DNA of 52,924 nucleotides from contig JAUCQB010000009.1 of NCBI GenBank assembly GCA_030372985.1, positions 1 through 52,924 of the forward strand. Direction: 5' to 3'. A model generated the notes under the pieces. That model ran no database searches. It saw nothing but the letters and a program-made list of their open reading frames with translations, and was not told the DNA's origin. This document shows positions 8,121-18,034 of this stretch, one piece after another. The position numbers were made by a program, and so were the translations under genes. Positions within the stretch are counted from its first letter, which is position 1. Each line of letters begins with the position of its first letter. Source of the DNA: Phycisphaerae bacterium. GTDB taxonomy: Bacteria > Planctomycetota > Phycisphaerae > UBA1845 > PWPN01.

Positions 8121-9803
8121 TTACGGACGGGTGGTCGGCGCCGGGCCCCGGCGGGCGAGGGCGGCGACGGTGTCATCGGACAGGGCGGCGCGGTAGAAAC
8201 TAATGTTGGCCAAGCGCCCGCGAAAGTAGTCATGAGAGCCGATACCTATCCGTAAGGGTGAACCGTTGCTCAGGTCGAAATCCTCGGGCTTGAAGGGCTC
8301 GGATCGGGAGACGAGCGAGCCGTCAACATAGAGTCGCAGTCGGCTGTCATCGCGCACAGCGGCCACATGGTGCCAGCCGAGAGGAAACTCGCGATCGCAG
8401 GTGACGTTGCGGCCCGCTTCGAACGACCAGACGTGCCCGGACGGCATCGTGCCGGCAAAGAGCTTGCCCTTGAAAACGGCCATCGACCAGACCCGTCGGT
8501 AACGCATGTCAGGCGTGAAATCGAGACGGCCGATCTCGCTCCACGTCGCGCCGCCGTCGTAGCGGTAAACCTTGGCCAGCGGTAGCGAGCCGGCGTACAG
8601 CTTGCCGTTGTAGACGACCATGGCCATCGTCTCGTTCTCTTCGCCAAGCCGGCCCCGGTAGGCCCATTGGTCGCCCTCGCCGAGGCAGTAGACAGTCGCT
8701 TTGGGCCACGTGGCCAGCATGAGTCGACCCTCGTATGGCATGAAGCCGTAGGTCTGAGTCGTCTCGGGCGGGGCGCCAAGATCCTGCCAGCCGCGGGTAG
8801 GGTTCCAGCGGGCAACCCGGCCGGGCGGATCGTAGGACGTCGTGTAGAGGTCTCCGTTGTAGACGCCCAGAATATCCACACGGCAGCCGGGGTTGCCCAT
8901 GTATTTCCAATCGGTTCCGCCCTGGTACTCGTAAAGCCCCTTGCCGGCGGTATACAGGGTGGAGGCATAGAGTCTGCCGCGGTAGATAGCCAGGCTGTGG
9001 ACGGTGTCAGCCGTGCCTGTCTGCGGGTTTTCAAGTTGGCCGCGGTACGTCCACTTGCCGCGACCGTCATAACGGTACACCTTGCCGCCGGAGTTCTTGT
9101 TGGCCGAGGCGGGCAACGACGAACCGACGGAGTCGTAACAGGCGGTACCGGCGTACAGTTCGTCTTCGAAAACGGCGAGCGTCGTGACTGCGTTGGCCTT
9201 GTCGGGCGAGCTGCAGTCTTCCCATTTCGTGCCGCCGGCGTAGCGGTAGACGTGACCCGCCTGGTCGGCATCGAGTTCGAACGTGGCGGCGTAAAGGTCG
9301 TCGCGCCAGACACAGAAGGCCCAGAGCATCTTGCAGTCACCGGGCCGGCCGCAGTCGGTCCAGGGTTGGGTGATCTTCGCATCATCGATGCCGAAGGCCA
9401 AATTGCGCCAGTTAGGCTGGCCGGCGGTGACACCCGGGTAGTTCATAATGCCCAGCGTGAAGCCCTTGCGAGCCGCGGGGTCAAACTTGCCGGCGATGTC
9501 GCCGATGGCGTCGTCGAGGTCCTTTTCGGTGTAGATCCAGGCGGTGAGCGTGAAGGGGCCCTTGCCGGGTGCGAGATCGGGATGGTCGGGGATCTCGATG
9601 AAGCTGTCGCGGCCGTTGAATTCGGCCGATCCGTCAGCGCTCCAGGTGATATTGTGGGCGATGCCATCGTGGCCCCGGCCGGCGACGTCGCGGGCGTTGC
9701 CGGTGAGCGGCCAATAAGCGATGGGCGCGGGCTGGGCCTGCAGTTGCGCTGTGACGGCGGCAACTGACGCGAGGCAGACGAAGTCGGTGTAGGAGTGTCG
9801 CAT
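8121..9803 (-). CDS. Exported LamG/concanavalin-like protein with an inserted beta-propeller
   Basis: 560 residues with a Sec-type signal (VCLASVAAVTAQLQAQP). Residues ~25-130 begin a LamG-like jelly roll: PIAYWPLTGNARDVAGRG, FNGRDSFIEIPDHPDL, then FTLTAWIYT. The fold then breaks off for about 300 residues of repeats of the type VFKGKLFAGTMPSG / VYRYDGGATWSEIG, a Kelch-like propeller. The jelly roll resumes at the C-terminus with GWHHVAAVRDDSRLRLYVDG and FRGRLANISFYRAALSDD. So a propeller appears nested in a lectin-like domain. The start at 9803 follows GAGGGAG; an upstream in-frame ATG adds 34 non-signal residues. Probably binds surface or polysaccharide ligands. Confidence 0.7.
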   Translation of the reverse strand: MRHSYTDFVCLASVAAVTAQLQAQPAPIAYWPLTGNARDVAGRGHDGIAHNITWSADGSAEFNGRDSFIEIPDHPDLAPGKGPFTLTAWIYTEKDLDDAIGDIAGKFDPAARKGFTLGIMNYPGVTAGQPNWRNLAFGIDDAKITQPWTDCGRPGDCKMLWAFCVWRDDLYAATFELDADQAGHVYRYAGGTKWEDCSSPDKANAVTTLAVFEDELYAGTACYDSVGSSLPASANKNSGGKVYRYDGRGKWTYRGQLENPQTGTADTVHSLAIYRGRLYASTLYTAGKGLYEYQGGTDWKYMGNPGCRVDILGVYNGDLYTTSYDPPGRVARWNPTRGWQDLGAPPETTQTYGFMPYEGRLMLATWPKATVYCLGEGDQWAYRGRLGEENETMAMVVYNGKLYAGSLPLAKVYRYDGGATWSEIGRLDFTPDMRYRRVWSMAVFKGKLFAGTMPSGHVWSFEAGRNVTCDREFPLGWHHVAAVRDDSRLRLYVDGSLVSRSEPFKPEDFDLSNGSPLRIGIGSHDYFRGRLANISFYRAALSDDTVAALARRGPAPTTRP

Positions 9804-10110
9804 GGTCGCTCCCTCTGCAGCTGACGAAGTGATTCCAGGAGTATTCGCGTGTGGGGAGAATGTCAACCGTTCGGCCTGAGGCCGAAGAGCCGCGGCTTCG
9901 TCCAAGTGTTTCTGGTTGAATTTCGATGCCTTGGCAAATCGCGATGCCCGGGTCCGCCGGGGTTGATGATTCGACAGGATACTGCCGTCTTCTCTTGTGG
10001 AATGTCTCAGCTGTGTTGGCTCAGTTGATACCCGCCAACGAGATGCGCGACCACCAAGATAACGCTCTTACGATAGGAGCCTTCCCGGTAGTATGACTGA
10101 TGGACGGACT
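9804..10110. other. Intergenic region between two minus-strand genes
   Basis: No gene or clear signal apart from a small palindrome around 9881-9898 (CGAAGAGCCGCGGCTTCG). Any promoter of the 9803 gene should lie here. Confidence 0.4.
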
Positions 10111-13100
10111 TCACTCCGCACAGTCCGGATCCGCCGGGACATCTGGACCGCTCACGCAGCGCTCAAGGGCCGCGAAGTCGGACTGGTCGACGTCGGAGTC
10201 GGAATCGAAGTCCCGGCTATCGCAACCCGCGGACAGAGAAACGCCCGGTGCGGTGGCGCAGGACTCGAAGAGATCGAGATCGTCAACATCGACGTCGCCG
10301 TCATGGTCAAGGTCGGGTTGGATGTGTTCGTGAACCACCTTGACCACGGTAACGCTGCCTGCACTTGCGTTAAGTGGACCGGTGATGCGTACGCGCGAGG
10401 CGGCCGCGTCGAAGGTGTAGGCGACCGGCATGCCGTCCTGGAGAGCCGCAGCCACATTCTTGCTCGGTGGAATCCGCACATATGTGTCGTAGTTGACGGT
10501 GCCGCCAACCAGGTTCCTGAATTCGTGAGTATTGAAGACGGCATTCTCATTGCAGGTCACGTCGAGTCTTCTGCTGCCGACGCTGATGTTCTTGTAGGTC
10601 ATTGTGTCCCACCCGGTCGGCAGCTTGGGCGCCAACCTGATCGCTCCGGCCGGCGCATCCGGGACGTGATCGAGAAACAGCATGATGCAGTCGGCCAGGG
10701 TGGACATTGACTCCCATGCATTGGGCCAGGCGGCCTGCAAAACGAAGTCGGTTTGGCCGGGATAGAGCAAGCTGCTGCTCGGGGCCATCTGCTCGGCGCC
10801 GAACCCAATCGGCCCCAGTCTGTCGCGGGTCAGATCCAGGCGGTACCTGAAGTTGTCCACGTCGTTTTTGCCGCCGGTGTAATCCTGGCGCTTGGCGTAG
10901 TACTGGCCATACCAGAGCGTGGTCAGGAACCACGGCCCGCCGTTCCAGTACGTGTCGCCCCAGTATCGGTTGACCAGATCCTGCCATTCGCCGCTGAAGT
11001 TGACCAGCGGATGGTTGTTGCCCCAGCGATCGGTCGCGACACCGTTGATACGATCGATCACCTTCGTGATGCGCGAGTCGGTAGGCAGATGCGTCTCAAA
11101 CGGCCAGACCAGGCCGAGCTGGCTGATGTCGGTGTTCTCGCCGTTCCAGTCGAGCCGGCCGTTGAGTCCCGCATGGATCAAATCCGCCCGGCTGTTGAAC
11201 ATCGCCTGGTCTGCTGCGTGGCCGGTTGCGGCCGCGATTCGGGCGGCATCGCGCAGGCCTCGCTCGACGGTGGCGTTCGAATAGAGGAAATCGTCCCACG
11301 AATCTTCCCAGACGTTGTTGCTGTGCATCAACTGGTTGGGATCGTCGTAGTACAGCCGCGAGTCGATGCCGCTGTCCTCGCTCATCGCCCGGCCGGCCTC
11401 ATAGAACATGGTGTAGTAGCTGTTGAGGAACGCCAAGTCGCCGGTAGCGAGATAGTGATAGTGGCCGGCCCACGGCGCGTTGGCCGTTTCATCAACCTGG
11501 GGAGCGCTCCAAACGATGTAGCCGTTGGTCGTGTACTTCTGATACCAGAAGCCCTTGCCCCATGTGTCGTTGGCTCGGTACGCCACATCGCGCAGGAAAC
11601 GAAAGACCTCGGCCGCCTCAAAGGTATGACCCGTGCGATCGAGCGTGACGGCGGCATACAAAGCATCTCGCGGCCAGACAAACGGATATGCGCCGTTATG
11701 CATGCCCGCAATCACTCCGCCGCCGGCGGCGTCGAAGTGCAGGGCAGTGGCCAGCAATGCCCGTTTAAACAGGAAGTCGTAATTGTCATCCGGCAGATCC
11801 ACCGTCACGCCCGAATCCAGCCACCCTTGCCAGTAGGACTCGGTAGCCGCCTGGACGTCGGCCATGCTGGTCGTGTGAAACCAGTCGAGCGCAGGAGCCA
11901 TCATATAGTCGTAGGTCCCGGTAGCTCCGGCGAAGCTGTCGAATCCACCAACGATGGCCACATTCAGCTCCCGGGTCTGGCCGGGGTTCACGCTGACGCG
12001 GACGCCGACCCAGCCGGCATCGTTGTCCGGGCTGCTGTCTCGCGAGGAATCCGTTGCAGGTGTTCCACCGGCCGAGCCGACACTGTCGCACAGTTTCAGA
12101 GCGGCGGCCAGGTAGACCGACACGTTCTTATCGTAGTCGCCGAACGATGTTGGATTGTATTCTCCGCTGGCAGAGGTCAGTCGCTGCGTGTTGTCGTACG
12201 CGACCAGTGCCCCGCGCGGCTTGTCGGCAAACATGGCGTCGAAGCCGTCTCCGCCGTTGACGGCGAAGTCGGCATTGTAGTAGAAGTCGATTGTGGAGCC
12301 GGTGCCGCCGTTGTTGGTCAGCAGGTAACGCTTGATGTAAAGGCCGCGAACCGCGCTACCGCCACGGTCGATGGGGAAGACAACGTCGGCGGGTGAAAGA
12401 TCATACTGCAGAACGGTGATACTGTTGCCGGCAGCAGTGAGGCGGCAGGATGTCTGTACCACGTTGGTGTCCGCAACGTAGGCTTGGACATGATCGGAGT
12501 AGGCAGTACCGCTCTCGTTACTCAGCCAATACGTCACTCCGCCCAGGCGCAAGCCGGCCTGGGCCTGATTGACGTGCATCTGCCCGCGATAACCAAGCGG
12601 CAATCCGGGCGGAAAGGTGTCATTACCGTCGACGTACCCCTCGTTCTTGGTGCTCACCCCCTGGACGCACCCGGCGGACGGATAGTAGATATCGTAGACC
12701 GTTCCGTTCTGGTCGATCATCACATTGATGTAGTTGTTGCCGACGACGCCTTCCTCCTTCCAGAAGTGGATGTTCGGAAAACCCGCGTCGGGGTCGGCAT
12801 TGGGGTAGCCTCGCCCGGGCCAAGCCAGCAGCACGGTGTATTCGAAGACCGTTTCTTGGGGAGGGTTAACGTCGCAGACATTGTCAGCGCATCCGGTGTT
12901 ATTGGCGAAGACTTCGACGCCGCCACCGCTGTGCCAGACGCCGATCTTGTACTTCACGATGGTCCCGTAAGGCTGGCTGGGAATGGTGGCCTTGAGCCAA
13001 TCGATGTTGTTGGGTGAGGCTGGTTCATTGTGTACGAAGGTCATGGTGACCTTAGAGCCATTGATGACCGTGCCGAACGAGCCTTCCGGATTGCTGCCGT

Positions 13101-13410
13101 CGGTGGTGTAGTAGACGGCCGCATCCGTCCAATAGAACGAGAACCCTACTTGGGCCCACAAGTCAATCGATTCACCTTCTCGCGGGGCATCCGGTTCACG
13201 CATGGTGACGTCCGCGGGCAAGCCGTAGACGTGCATCGTGGGATTGTGTTGTACGAAATCAGGCGTGGCCAGCGCAGTCCCGCAGACAACAAACAGGGCA
13301 ACGGCCGCCCACGATGGTCGACAACCACGGCACAAGCCGGCGTTGGGCGATGGGTCCGCCCAACGCATTCTGTCCCGCAGCCCTGTGTCAATCAGTATCA
13401 GAGAGGTCAT
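10111..13410 (-). CDS. Secreted GH15 glucoamylase-type enzyme with dockerin-like C-terminus
   Basis: 1099 residues, exported (VALFVVCGTALA). After an N-terminal beta region resembling starch-enzyme Ig-like modules, there is a super-beta-sandwich (VMIDQNGTVYDIYYPSAG) and an (alpha/alpha)6 barrel of GH15. Diagnostic segments are WPRDALYAAVTLDRTG (about residue 580), VWEDSWDDFLYSNATVERG (about 700) and RYWGDTYWNGGPWFLTT (about 815). Known family members release glucose from alpha-1,4/1,6 glucans. The last ~70 residues form two EF-hand loops (DHDGDVDVDDLDLF and DSDSDVDQSDFAAL), each followed by a Cys-containing loop. The start at 13410 follows GGAGGAAAG; an ATG at 13473 is less likely. It is divergent from the plus-strand glucan genes and belongs to the same locus. 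Confidence 0.85.
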   Translation of the reverse strand: MTSLILIDTGLRDRMRWADPSPNAGLCRGCRPSWAAVALFVVCGTALATPDFVQHNPTMHVYGLPADVTMREPDAPREGESIDLWAQVGFSFYWTDAAVYYTTDGSNPEGSFGTVINGSKVTMTFVHNEPASPNNIDWLKATIPSQPYGTIVKYKIGVWHSGGGVEVFANNTGCADNVCDVNPPQETVFEYTVLLAWPGRGYPNADPDAGFPNIHFWKEEGVVGNNYINVMIDQNGTVYDIYYPSAGCVQGVSTKNEGYVDGNDTFPPGLPLGYRGQMHVNQAQAGLRLGGVTYWLSNESGTAYSDHVQAYVADTNVVQTSCRLTAAGNSITVLQYDLSPADVVFPIDRGGSAVRGLYIKRYLLTNNGGTGSTIDFYYNADFAVNGGDGFDAMFADKPRGALVAYDNTQRLTSASGEYNPTSFGDYDKNVSVYLAAALKLCDSVGSAGGTPATDSSRDSSPDNDAGWVGVRVSVNPGQTRELNVAIVGGFDSFAGATGTYDYMMAPALDWFHTTSMADVQAATESYWQGWLDSGVTVDLPDDNYDFLFKRALLATALHFDAAGGGVIAGMHNGAYPFVWPRDALYAAVTLDRTGHTFEAAEVFRFLRDVAYRANDTWGKGFWYQKYTTNGYIVWSAPQVDETANAPWAGHYHYLATGDLAFLNSYYTMFYEAGRAMSEDSGIDSRLYYDDPNQLMHSNNVWEDSWDDFLYSNATVERGLRDAARIAAATGHAADQAMFNSRADLIHAGLNGRLDWNGENTDISQLGLVWPFETHLPTDSRITKVIDRINGVATDRWGNNHPLVNFSGEWQDLVNRYWGDTYWNGGPWFLTTLWYGQYYAKRQDYTGGKNDVDNFRYRLDLTRDRLGPIGFGAEQMAPSSSLLYPGQTDFVLQAAWPNAWESMSTLADCIMLFLDHVPDAPAGAIRLAPKLPTGWDTMTYKNISVGSRRLDVTCNENAVFNTHEFRNLVGGTVNYDTYVRIPPSKNVAAALQDGMPVAYTFDAAASRVRITGPLNASAGSVTVVKVVHEHIQPDLDHDGDVDVDDLDLFESCATAPGVSLSAGCDSRDFDSDSDVDQSDFAALERCVSGPDVPADPDCAE

Positions 13411-13887
13411 CTTTCCTCCACCTCCAGCGAATTGAGCACTATATCGACGTTCCGAGGAGAGGCTGTGCGACATCCTTCAGGCCGCGTCATCCCGAAGTCG
13501 CGTGCCAACGAGGACTTAAGCGGGCCTCTCTGAGGACCAAACGCCGAGCAAGCTGTCATCGCACACGCTGCCGAGTCACTGTGGCAGTTGCGCAGACGCC
13601 TCTGAGAAGCCGCTCGCAAGGGGGTACCACGATCGTTCACACGGAGTGCCGTACAGCTTCAATCGCTTGCGAGATCATGCCAGCGAATCCCAGCGTACGG
13701 TGTGTGCCCCATTGACTCGACGCAAGCGGCTCAGTAAAAGGACAGATTGGAGGATACGCGATCGGAGGCGGGAAAACAAGGTTTTTCCGACCATGTCCGG
13801 ATGACTTTCTGATCCAAACGGCACAGCAGCCGCTTCCGTGGCGGGTTGCGGGGCCGCAATTCTACCTCTGGAGGAAGGAGGCGAACC
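13411..13887. other. Divergent intergenic region of the glucan locus
   Basis: It separates the GH15 gene (minus) from the repeat-protein gene (plus), so both promoters should be here. I see no strong sigma-70 boxes, operator palindrome or small gene. Strong Shine-Dalgarno sequences stand at both edges (GGAGGAAAG and GGAGGAAGGAGG). Confidence 0.4.
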
Positions 13888-16800
13888 GTGCGGGAACAGA
13901 AACGCTGTCTGCAACCTTTGTGCGCGTGCGCTGTGGTGATCGTAACAGGTTTTGTTGCTGCCACGGTCATCGCTGCCGTAACCTTCGACGGCACCGTCCA
14001 TTCCGGCGTCGGCGAGGAGTGGGCCGAGGCGGAATCGACGGCGGTGCAAGACAACTACACGGGTTATGGCGACCAGGTCTGGAACGATCCGGCGGTGGTC
14101 GGCTCCGAATTGGACGAGTTGTACGCCCGGACGGACGGCACGTACCTTTACGTTGGCGTCACAGGCAACCTGCAGTCCGACGGCAACGCCATCGTATTGC
14201 TGCTGGACACAGATCTGACTGCCGGGATAGGCCAGAACACGCTGGTCACGGAGGTCACCCCGGTTGTCACGGAGATGCCGTGCTCCTCGGTCGGGCCTCC
14301 GTTCGCGGTTCCGAACCTGGGACAGGCGCTCGCCACCAACGACAATGGTACTCCGAGTGACCCGTCCGATGACCTGACCATTCGAGAGGCCGCCTCGACC
14401 GGAACCGTGCTCGACGGCGGCTTCGAGCCGGACCACGCCATTGCGGTCGACACTTTCGGCGGAACGGTGCACGTCACGCAATACGATCTGTATGCCACCT
14501 CGCTCGGCGACTGGGACGACCCCGGCACAAACAACGGGGCTACTCCGTGCTTCGACCGCATCGAGACGCTGCCCTACTATGCCACGCGGGTCTATCGAGG
14601 CGAAGTGGCGGTGGACAGCAACGACGGCGCGCTCACCGGCGGCACCAATCCCAATGGCTCGCAGTACGCGTTCAACAACCAGGGAACATCGGGCGTGACC
14701 GCGACGGCGGTGGCGGCGCCGGGCTCCGGCCTGCCGGGCGATCCTCGAACGCAGACTCAGGGGCTGGAGGCGAAGATTCATCTGGCCGACCTCGGCTACA
14801 CGCTGCCACTCACCGGCGACCTGACGATCAGAATGAGCGTGCTTCTCATTGGCGGCGGAGGCCTGGTCAGCAACCAGTCCCTGCCCGGAACGGCCCGTGG
14901 CACCAATCAGACCCACCTCGATTTCCGACCCGACTACACTGGCATCACCGGCAATCAGTACGCGACGGTGACAAGATCGGCACAGGCTTTCAGCCCGAAC
15001 ATTGACGGGATGAACACGGTCAGCGAGTTCGGCCTGACCAACCTGGTCGCGAGCCAGGACACGGTTACGAGTTTCCTTGATCGAACAGCGGTCTGCACGT
15101 ATCTGACCGATGGATCCGAGCTGGACGAGTTGTATCTTCGGACGGACGGCAATTACCTGTATGTCGGCCTGACCGGCAATCTCCAAGAGAACGCCAACGC
15201 CCAGATTATCCTTTTGGATGTCGCCAGCGGCGGCCAGAACGTCCTTGCTACTGAGATCTCACCGGATGCGACGGCCGCAAGCTGTCCGGGCAACGGCCCG
15301 CCGGGCGCCGTTCAGGGACTTGGCCAGGCCCTTATCCGCAACGTCAGCAACGAGACCATTCGCGATCCGACTTCAACGGGCACGAGGCTCGAAGCGGGTT
15401 TCTCACCTGATTACGCAATCGCGATTGATACCGATGGCGGTTGGCTGCACGTGACGCAGTATGATCTGTCAGCCGCCGTGCTGGGCCAGTGGAACGACCC
15501 CTACACGCCGGACCCTCAGGCAGCAGACTGTATCTCAACGCCCATCGAGCAATTGGACTACTACGCGACCCGCGTCTTTCGAGGGGAGGTTCAGATCAAC
15601 AGCAGCAGCGGCGCGCTGTCGAACGGCACCAACCCAAACGTTTCCGAGTTCGCCTACAACAACACGGGCACCGCAGGTGTGACGGGTGAGAGCGCTTCCG
15701 CCCCGCCCGCGGCGGGTTCCGGCCTGCCGGGTGACCCGAGAAGCCAAACACGAGGTCTGGAGGCGAAGATCTCATTGGCGGATCTGGGGTTGACCCCGCC
15801 CATCAGCGGCGATCTGGTCGTTAAGGTGGCAGTGCTCCTGACCGCCCCCGACGGATACGTGAGCAACCAGACGTTGCCGGGGGTTCAGAACGGCAATGAC
15901 CATACCACGAATCTCGGGCCCCGGCCGGATTTCACGACGGTGACGGGAACGCAGTATACCCAAGCGATCCTGACGCCGGGCACTTTCTCCCCCACATTGG
16001 ACGGCCGCGATATCGTGACCGAGTTTGGCGCGAGTAATGTTGTCGCCAGCCAGGACACGGTGACCAGCTACGGTGACCGTGTGCAGGCACAATGCCAGCC
16101 CGTCCTTGCGGGTGGATCAGAACTCGATCAGATCTTCGTTCAGGATGGGCCAGGCAACCTCACGATCGACATCGCCATGACGGGTAACCTGGAAGCCAAC
16201 GGCAATCAACTCGTCCTTTTTCTGGATACTGTAGTGGAGGGCGAGTTCGTACTGGACGGTAACGCCGACATGATCAGTGGGATGGTCGGCGACACGATTC
16301 CCCTCGAAGCCGACTTCGCCCTGGTGGTCAACATCACGGGATCGGACGTATGGGTTGACCTCATCAACCTTCAGACAAACCAAAAGACTTTCATAGGGCA
16401 AAACCTGGTCAACTCGGGTGAGGGGGTGTTGGAGCTCGGTGGAGTCCCCGTCCCCGACTGGCAAGTCGCGATCAACAACACGAACGTCGTTGGCGTCAAC
16501 AACCAGTCTGCCGATGACCCGGTCAACAATCCGTTGGACATCCAGCCGAACAATGCCCTCACGGCTGCCACCGGCTTCGAGATTTCGATCCCGGGCTATG
16601 CCGTGGGTTCGCCCTTCGAGGGCGATCCGATCTGCCTGTTCGCAATGGTGACGAACAGCTACGCCGGCTGGCTCTCCAACCAGTTCCTGCCGGCAGGTCT
16701 GGGCGGCGGCCGGGGCAACTACGATGACGGCATCGATGACTTAGCGGCCGCGGGCTACTCGTGTTTGTCTACGTACATAGGTCCGCCCCCGCCGGCTTGT

Positions 16801-17046
16801 CCCGATCCACGATATGATGCCGATCGGGACGGCGATGTGGACCAGGTTGATTTCGCCGTTTTGCAGACCTGCTACACGGGCAGCGGCGGTGGAGTGGCTG
16901 CCGGTTGTGAGTGCTTCGACTGGAACCCCGCGACCATGGAGGGCGACGGTGATATCGATGCTGAGGACTACGGCCTGTTTGAGTTCTGTGCTTCCGGCCC
17001 GGGAATCCCGGCCGACCAGACGTGTGACGATCCGCTGGAACCCTGA
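13888..17046 (+). CDS. Secreted triple-repeat protein with dockerin-like C-terminus
   Basis: 1052 residues from a GTG start placed by the exceptional Shine-Dalgarno GGAGGAAGGAGG; an ATG at 13846 is in frame but lies upstream of it. A signal segment (VVIVTGFVAATVIAA) is followed by units of ~330 residues. Each starts with GSELDELYARTDGTYLYVGV or a close variant and contains LYVGxTGNLQ, then a YYATRVxRGEV block, then GLEAKI-LADLG. The third unit (from about residue 735) is shorter and diverged (GSELDQIFVQDG). The repeats resemble beta-sandwich carbohydrate-binding or DOMON-like folds, but I do not recognise a family. The tail DADRDGDVDQVDFAVLQTC plus EGDGDIDAEDYGLFEFC is a paired EF-hand module. 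Probably a structural or binding partner in glucan use. Confidence 0.7.
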   Translation: MREQKRCLQPLCACAVVIVTGFVAATVIAAVTFDGTVHSGVGEEWAEAESTAVQDNYTGYGDQVWNDPAVVGSELDELYARTDGTYLYVGVTGNLQSDGNAIVLLLDTDLTAGIGQNTLVTEVTPVVTEMPCSSVGPPFAVPNLGQALATNDNGTPSDPSDDLTIREAASTGTVLDGGFEPDHAIAVDTFGGTVHVTQYDLYATSLGDWDDPGTNNGATPCFDRIETLPYYATRVYRGEVAVDSNDGALTGGTNPNGSQYAFNNQGTSGVTATAVAAPGSGLPGDPRTQTQGLEAKIHLADLGYTLPLTGDLTIRMSVLLIGGGGLVSNQSLPGTARGTNQTHLDFRPDYTGITGNQYATVTRSAQAFSPNIDGMNTVSEFGLTNLVASQDTVTSFLDRTAVCTYLTDGSELDELYLRTDGNYLYVGLTGNLQENANAQIILLDVASGGQNVLATEISPDATAASCPGNGPPGAVQGLGQALIRNVSNETIRDPTSTGTRLEAGFSPDYAIAIDTDGGWLHVTQYDLSAAVLGQWNDPYTPDPQAADCISTPIEQLDYYATRVFRGEVQINSSSGALSNGTNPNVSEFAYNNTGTAGVTGESASAPPAAGSGLPGDPRSQTRGLEAKISLADLGLTPPISGDLVVKVAVLLTAPDGYVSNQTLPGVQNGNDHTTNLGPRPDFTTVTGTQYTQAILTPGTFSPTLDGRDIVTEFGASNVVASQDTVTSYGDRVQAQCQPVLAGGSELDQIFVQDGPGNLTIDIAMTGNLEANGNQLVLFLDTVVEGEFVLDGNADMISGMVGDTIPLEADFALVVNITGSDVWVDLINLQTNQKTFIGQNLVNSGEGVLELGGVPVPDWQVAINNTNVVGVNNQSADDPVNNPLDIQPNNALTAATGFEISIPGYAVGSPFEGDPICLFAMVTNSYAGWLSNQFLPAGLGGGRGNYDDGIDDLAAAGYSCLSTYIGPPPPACPDPRYDADRDGDVDQVDFAVLQTCYTGSGGGVAAGCECFDWNPATMEGDGDIDAEDYGLFEFCASGPGIPADQTCDDPLEP

Positions 17047-17134
17047 CCCGCCGCAGGCGGAACTCAGCGAGTGACCAGTTGGGTGATGAAAGGATAAGCA
17101 GTTGAGCCTGTTTCATAAGAGGAGGAGCGAAAAC

Positions 17135-17815
17135 ATGAGGAATCTGATGTTCGTCTCTATGGTTGCGGTCGCGTTGGCCGCAACGCCGTCGTTCGGCGAC
17201 TACTACCTTGCCGGCGACTTCAATGGCTGGAATGCGGCCGGTAACGCCATGACCGACCTGGGTGGCGGCATCTGGCAGGCCACGCTGAGCGGTGTCAGCG
17301 GCCGACACGAGTTCAAGGTGACCATCGGTGACTGGTCGCAGAACTGGCCTGGCAGCGGGAACAGTTGGTTCCTTGGCGACGGTGACGGCAATGTCACCGT
17401 TACGTTCAATGCCAACGACGTTCAAGATGGCTGGAGAGGCAATTGGGGCCGCATGGGCCTGAGCACCGATCCGGGCACCTGGACGGCCGTCGGCGACTGG
17501 CAGGGTTGGGACAACGCCAACGCCGCCACCGCGATGGCGCCCCAAGGCGGGGGAATCTACAAGTGTGAGCAGACGTTGGCTCCCGGCTGGTATCAGTACA
17601 AGGCGGTCGTGACCGGATCATGGGACGCGATCGGAAATGACTTCCGCGGCGTAAACGCCGAGAATCTCTGGTTCGAAGTCACCGCGGAGAATCCCATCGC
17701 CGTGTTCCAGGTTGATGCCCTGACCGGAATCATTCGCGTGGATTCAGTGCCGGAGCCGGCAGCGGTGATTCTGCTGGCCGGCGGCCTGCTGTTCTTCCGG
17801 CGACGCCACGCCTAA
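17135..17815 (+). CDS. PEP-CTERM protein with starch-binding-like domains
   Basis: 226 residues. The start follows AGGAGGAGCG. A signal peptide (VSMVAVALAATPSFG) is followed by YYLAGDFNGWNAAGNAM. This G-D-F-N-G-W pattern is seen in CBM48/CBM20-like and AMPK-type glycogen-binding modules. A second, related unit begins at TWTAVGDWQGWDNANA. The C-terminus is a canonical PEP-CTERM: VPEPAAV, a hydrophobic span ILLAGGLLFF and an Arg-rich end RRRHA. Such tails are recognised by an exosortase and usually mark proteins for the cell surface. It lies 88 bases after the repeat protein and upstream of GH13, so it likely retains glucan at the surface. Confidence 0.75.
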   Translation: MRNLMFVSMVAVALAATPSFGDYYLAGDFNGWNAAGNAMTDLGGGIWQATLSGVSGRHEFKVTIGDWSQNWPGSGNSWFLGDGDGNVTVTFNANDVQDGWRGNWGRMGLSTDPGTWTAVGDWQGWDNANAATAMAPQGGGIYKCEQTLAPGWYQYKAVVTGSWDAIGNDFRGVNAENLWFEVTAENPIAVFQVDALTGIIRVDSVPEPAAVILLAGGLLFFRRRHA

Positions 17816-17888
17816 GCCATCTTGCCGAGGTCCCGGGTTCTCGAAAGGCGACCGCGGCAGTGCATATGAGTTGTCACGCGAGCCACTT

Positions 17889-17923
17889 GGGCGAGGAGTC
17901 GATCCGGCAACGGCTCCTCGCCC
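17889..17923 (+). terminator. Stem-loop after the PEP-CTERM gene
   Basis: GGGCGAGGAG and CTCCTCGCCC form a perfect ten-base-pair stem with a 15-base loop, about 75 bases past the stop codon. No T-run follows, so it may be a factor-dependent end or an RNA-stabilising structure rather than an intrinsic terminator. Confidence 0.45.
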
Positions 17924-18034
17924 GGATCGGCATTGCGGTAGGGTGAATAAGGGCCGCTAGAGTCCATCACTCGGGCTTTTCCCCTGCTCGGCCACGGCGG
18001 CTTCATCCTGCGGTCTGTCGCGGAGCATCACGCC

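Noticed and set aside
7633..8203. PIN or MazF toxin partner of the AbrB-type gene
   Set aside because: Frames after 8007 carry no acidic PIN residues, no start with a ribosome site, and overlap the convergent gene.
10753..12396. 547-codon plus-strand frame inside the GH15 gene
   Set aside because: It is the shadow of a gene with clear GH15 motifs on the other strand; composition is Val/Asp-rich as expected for an antisense frame.
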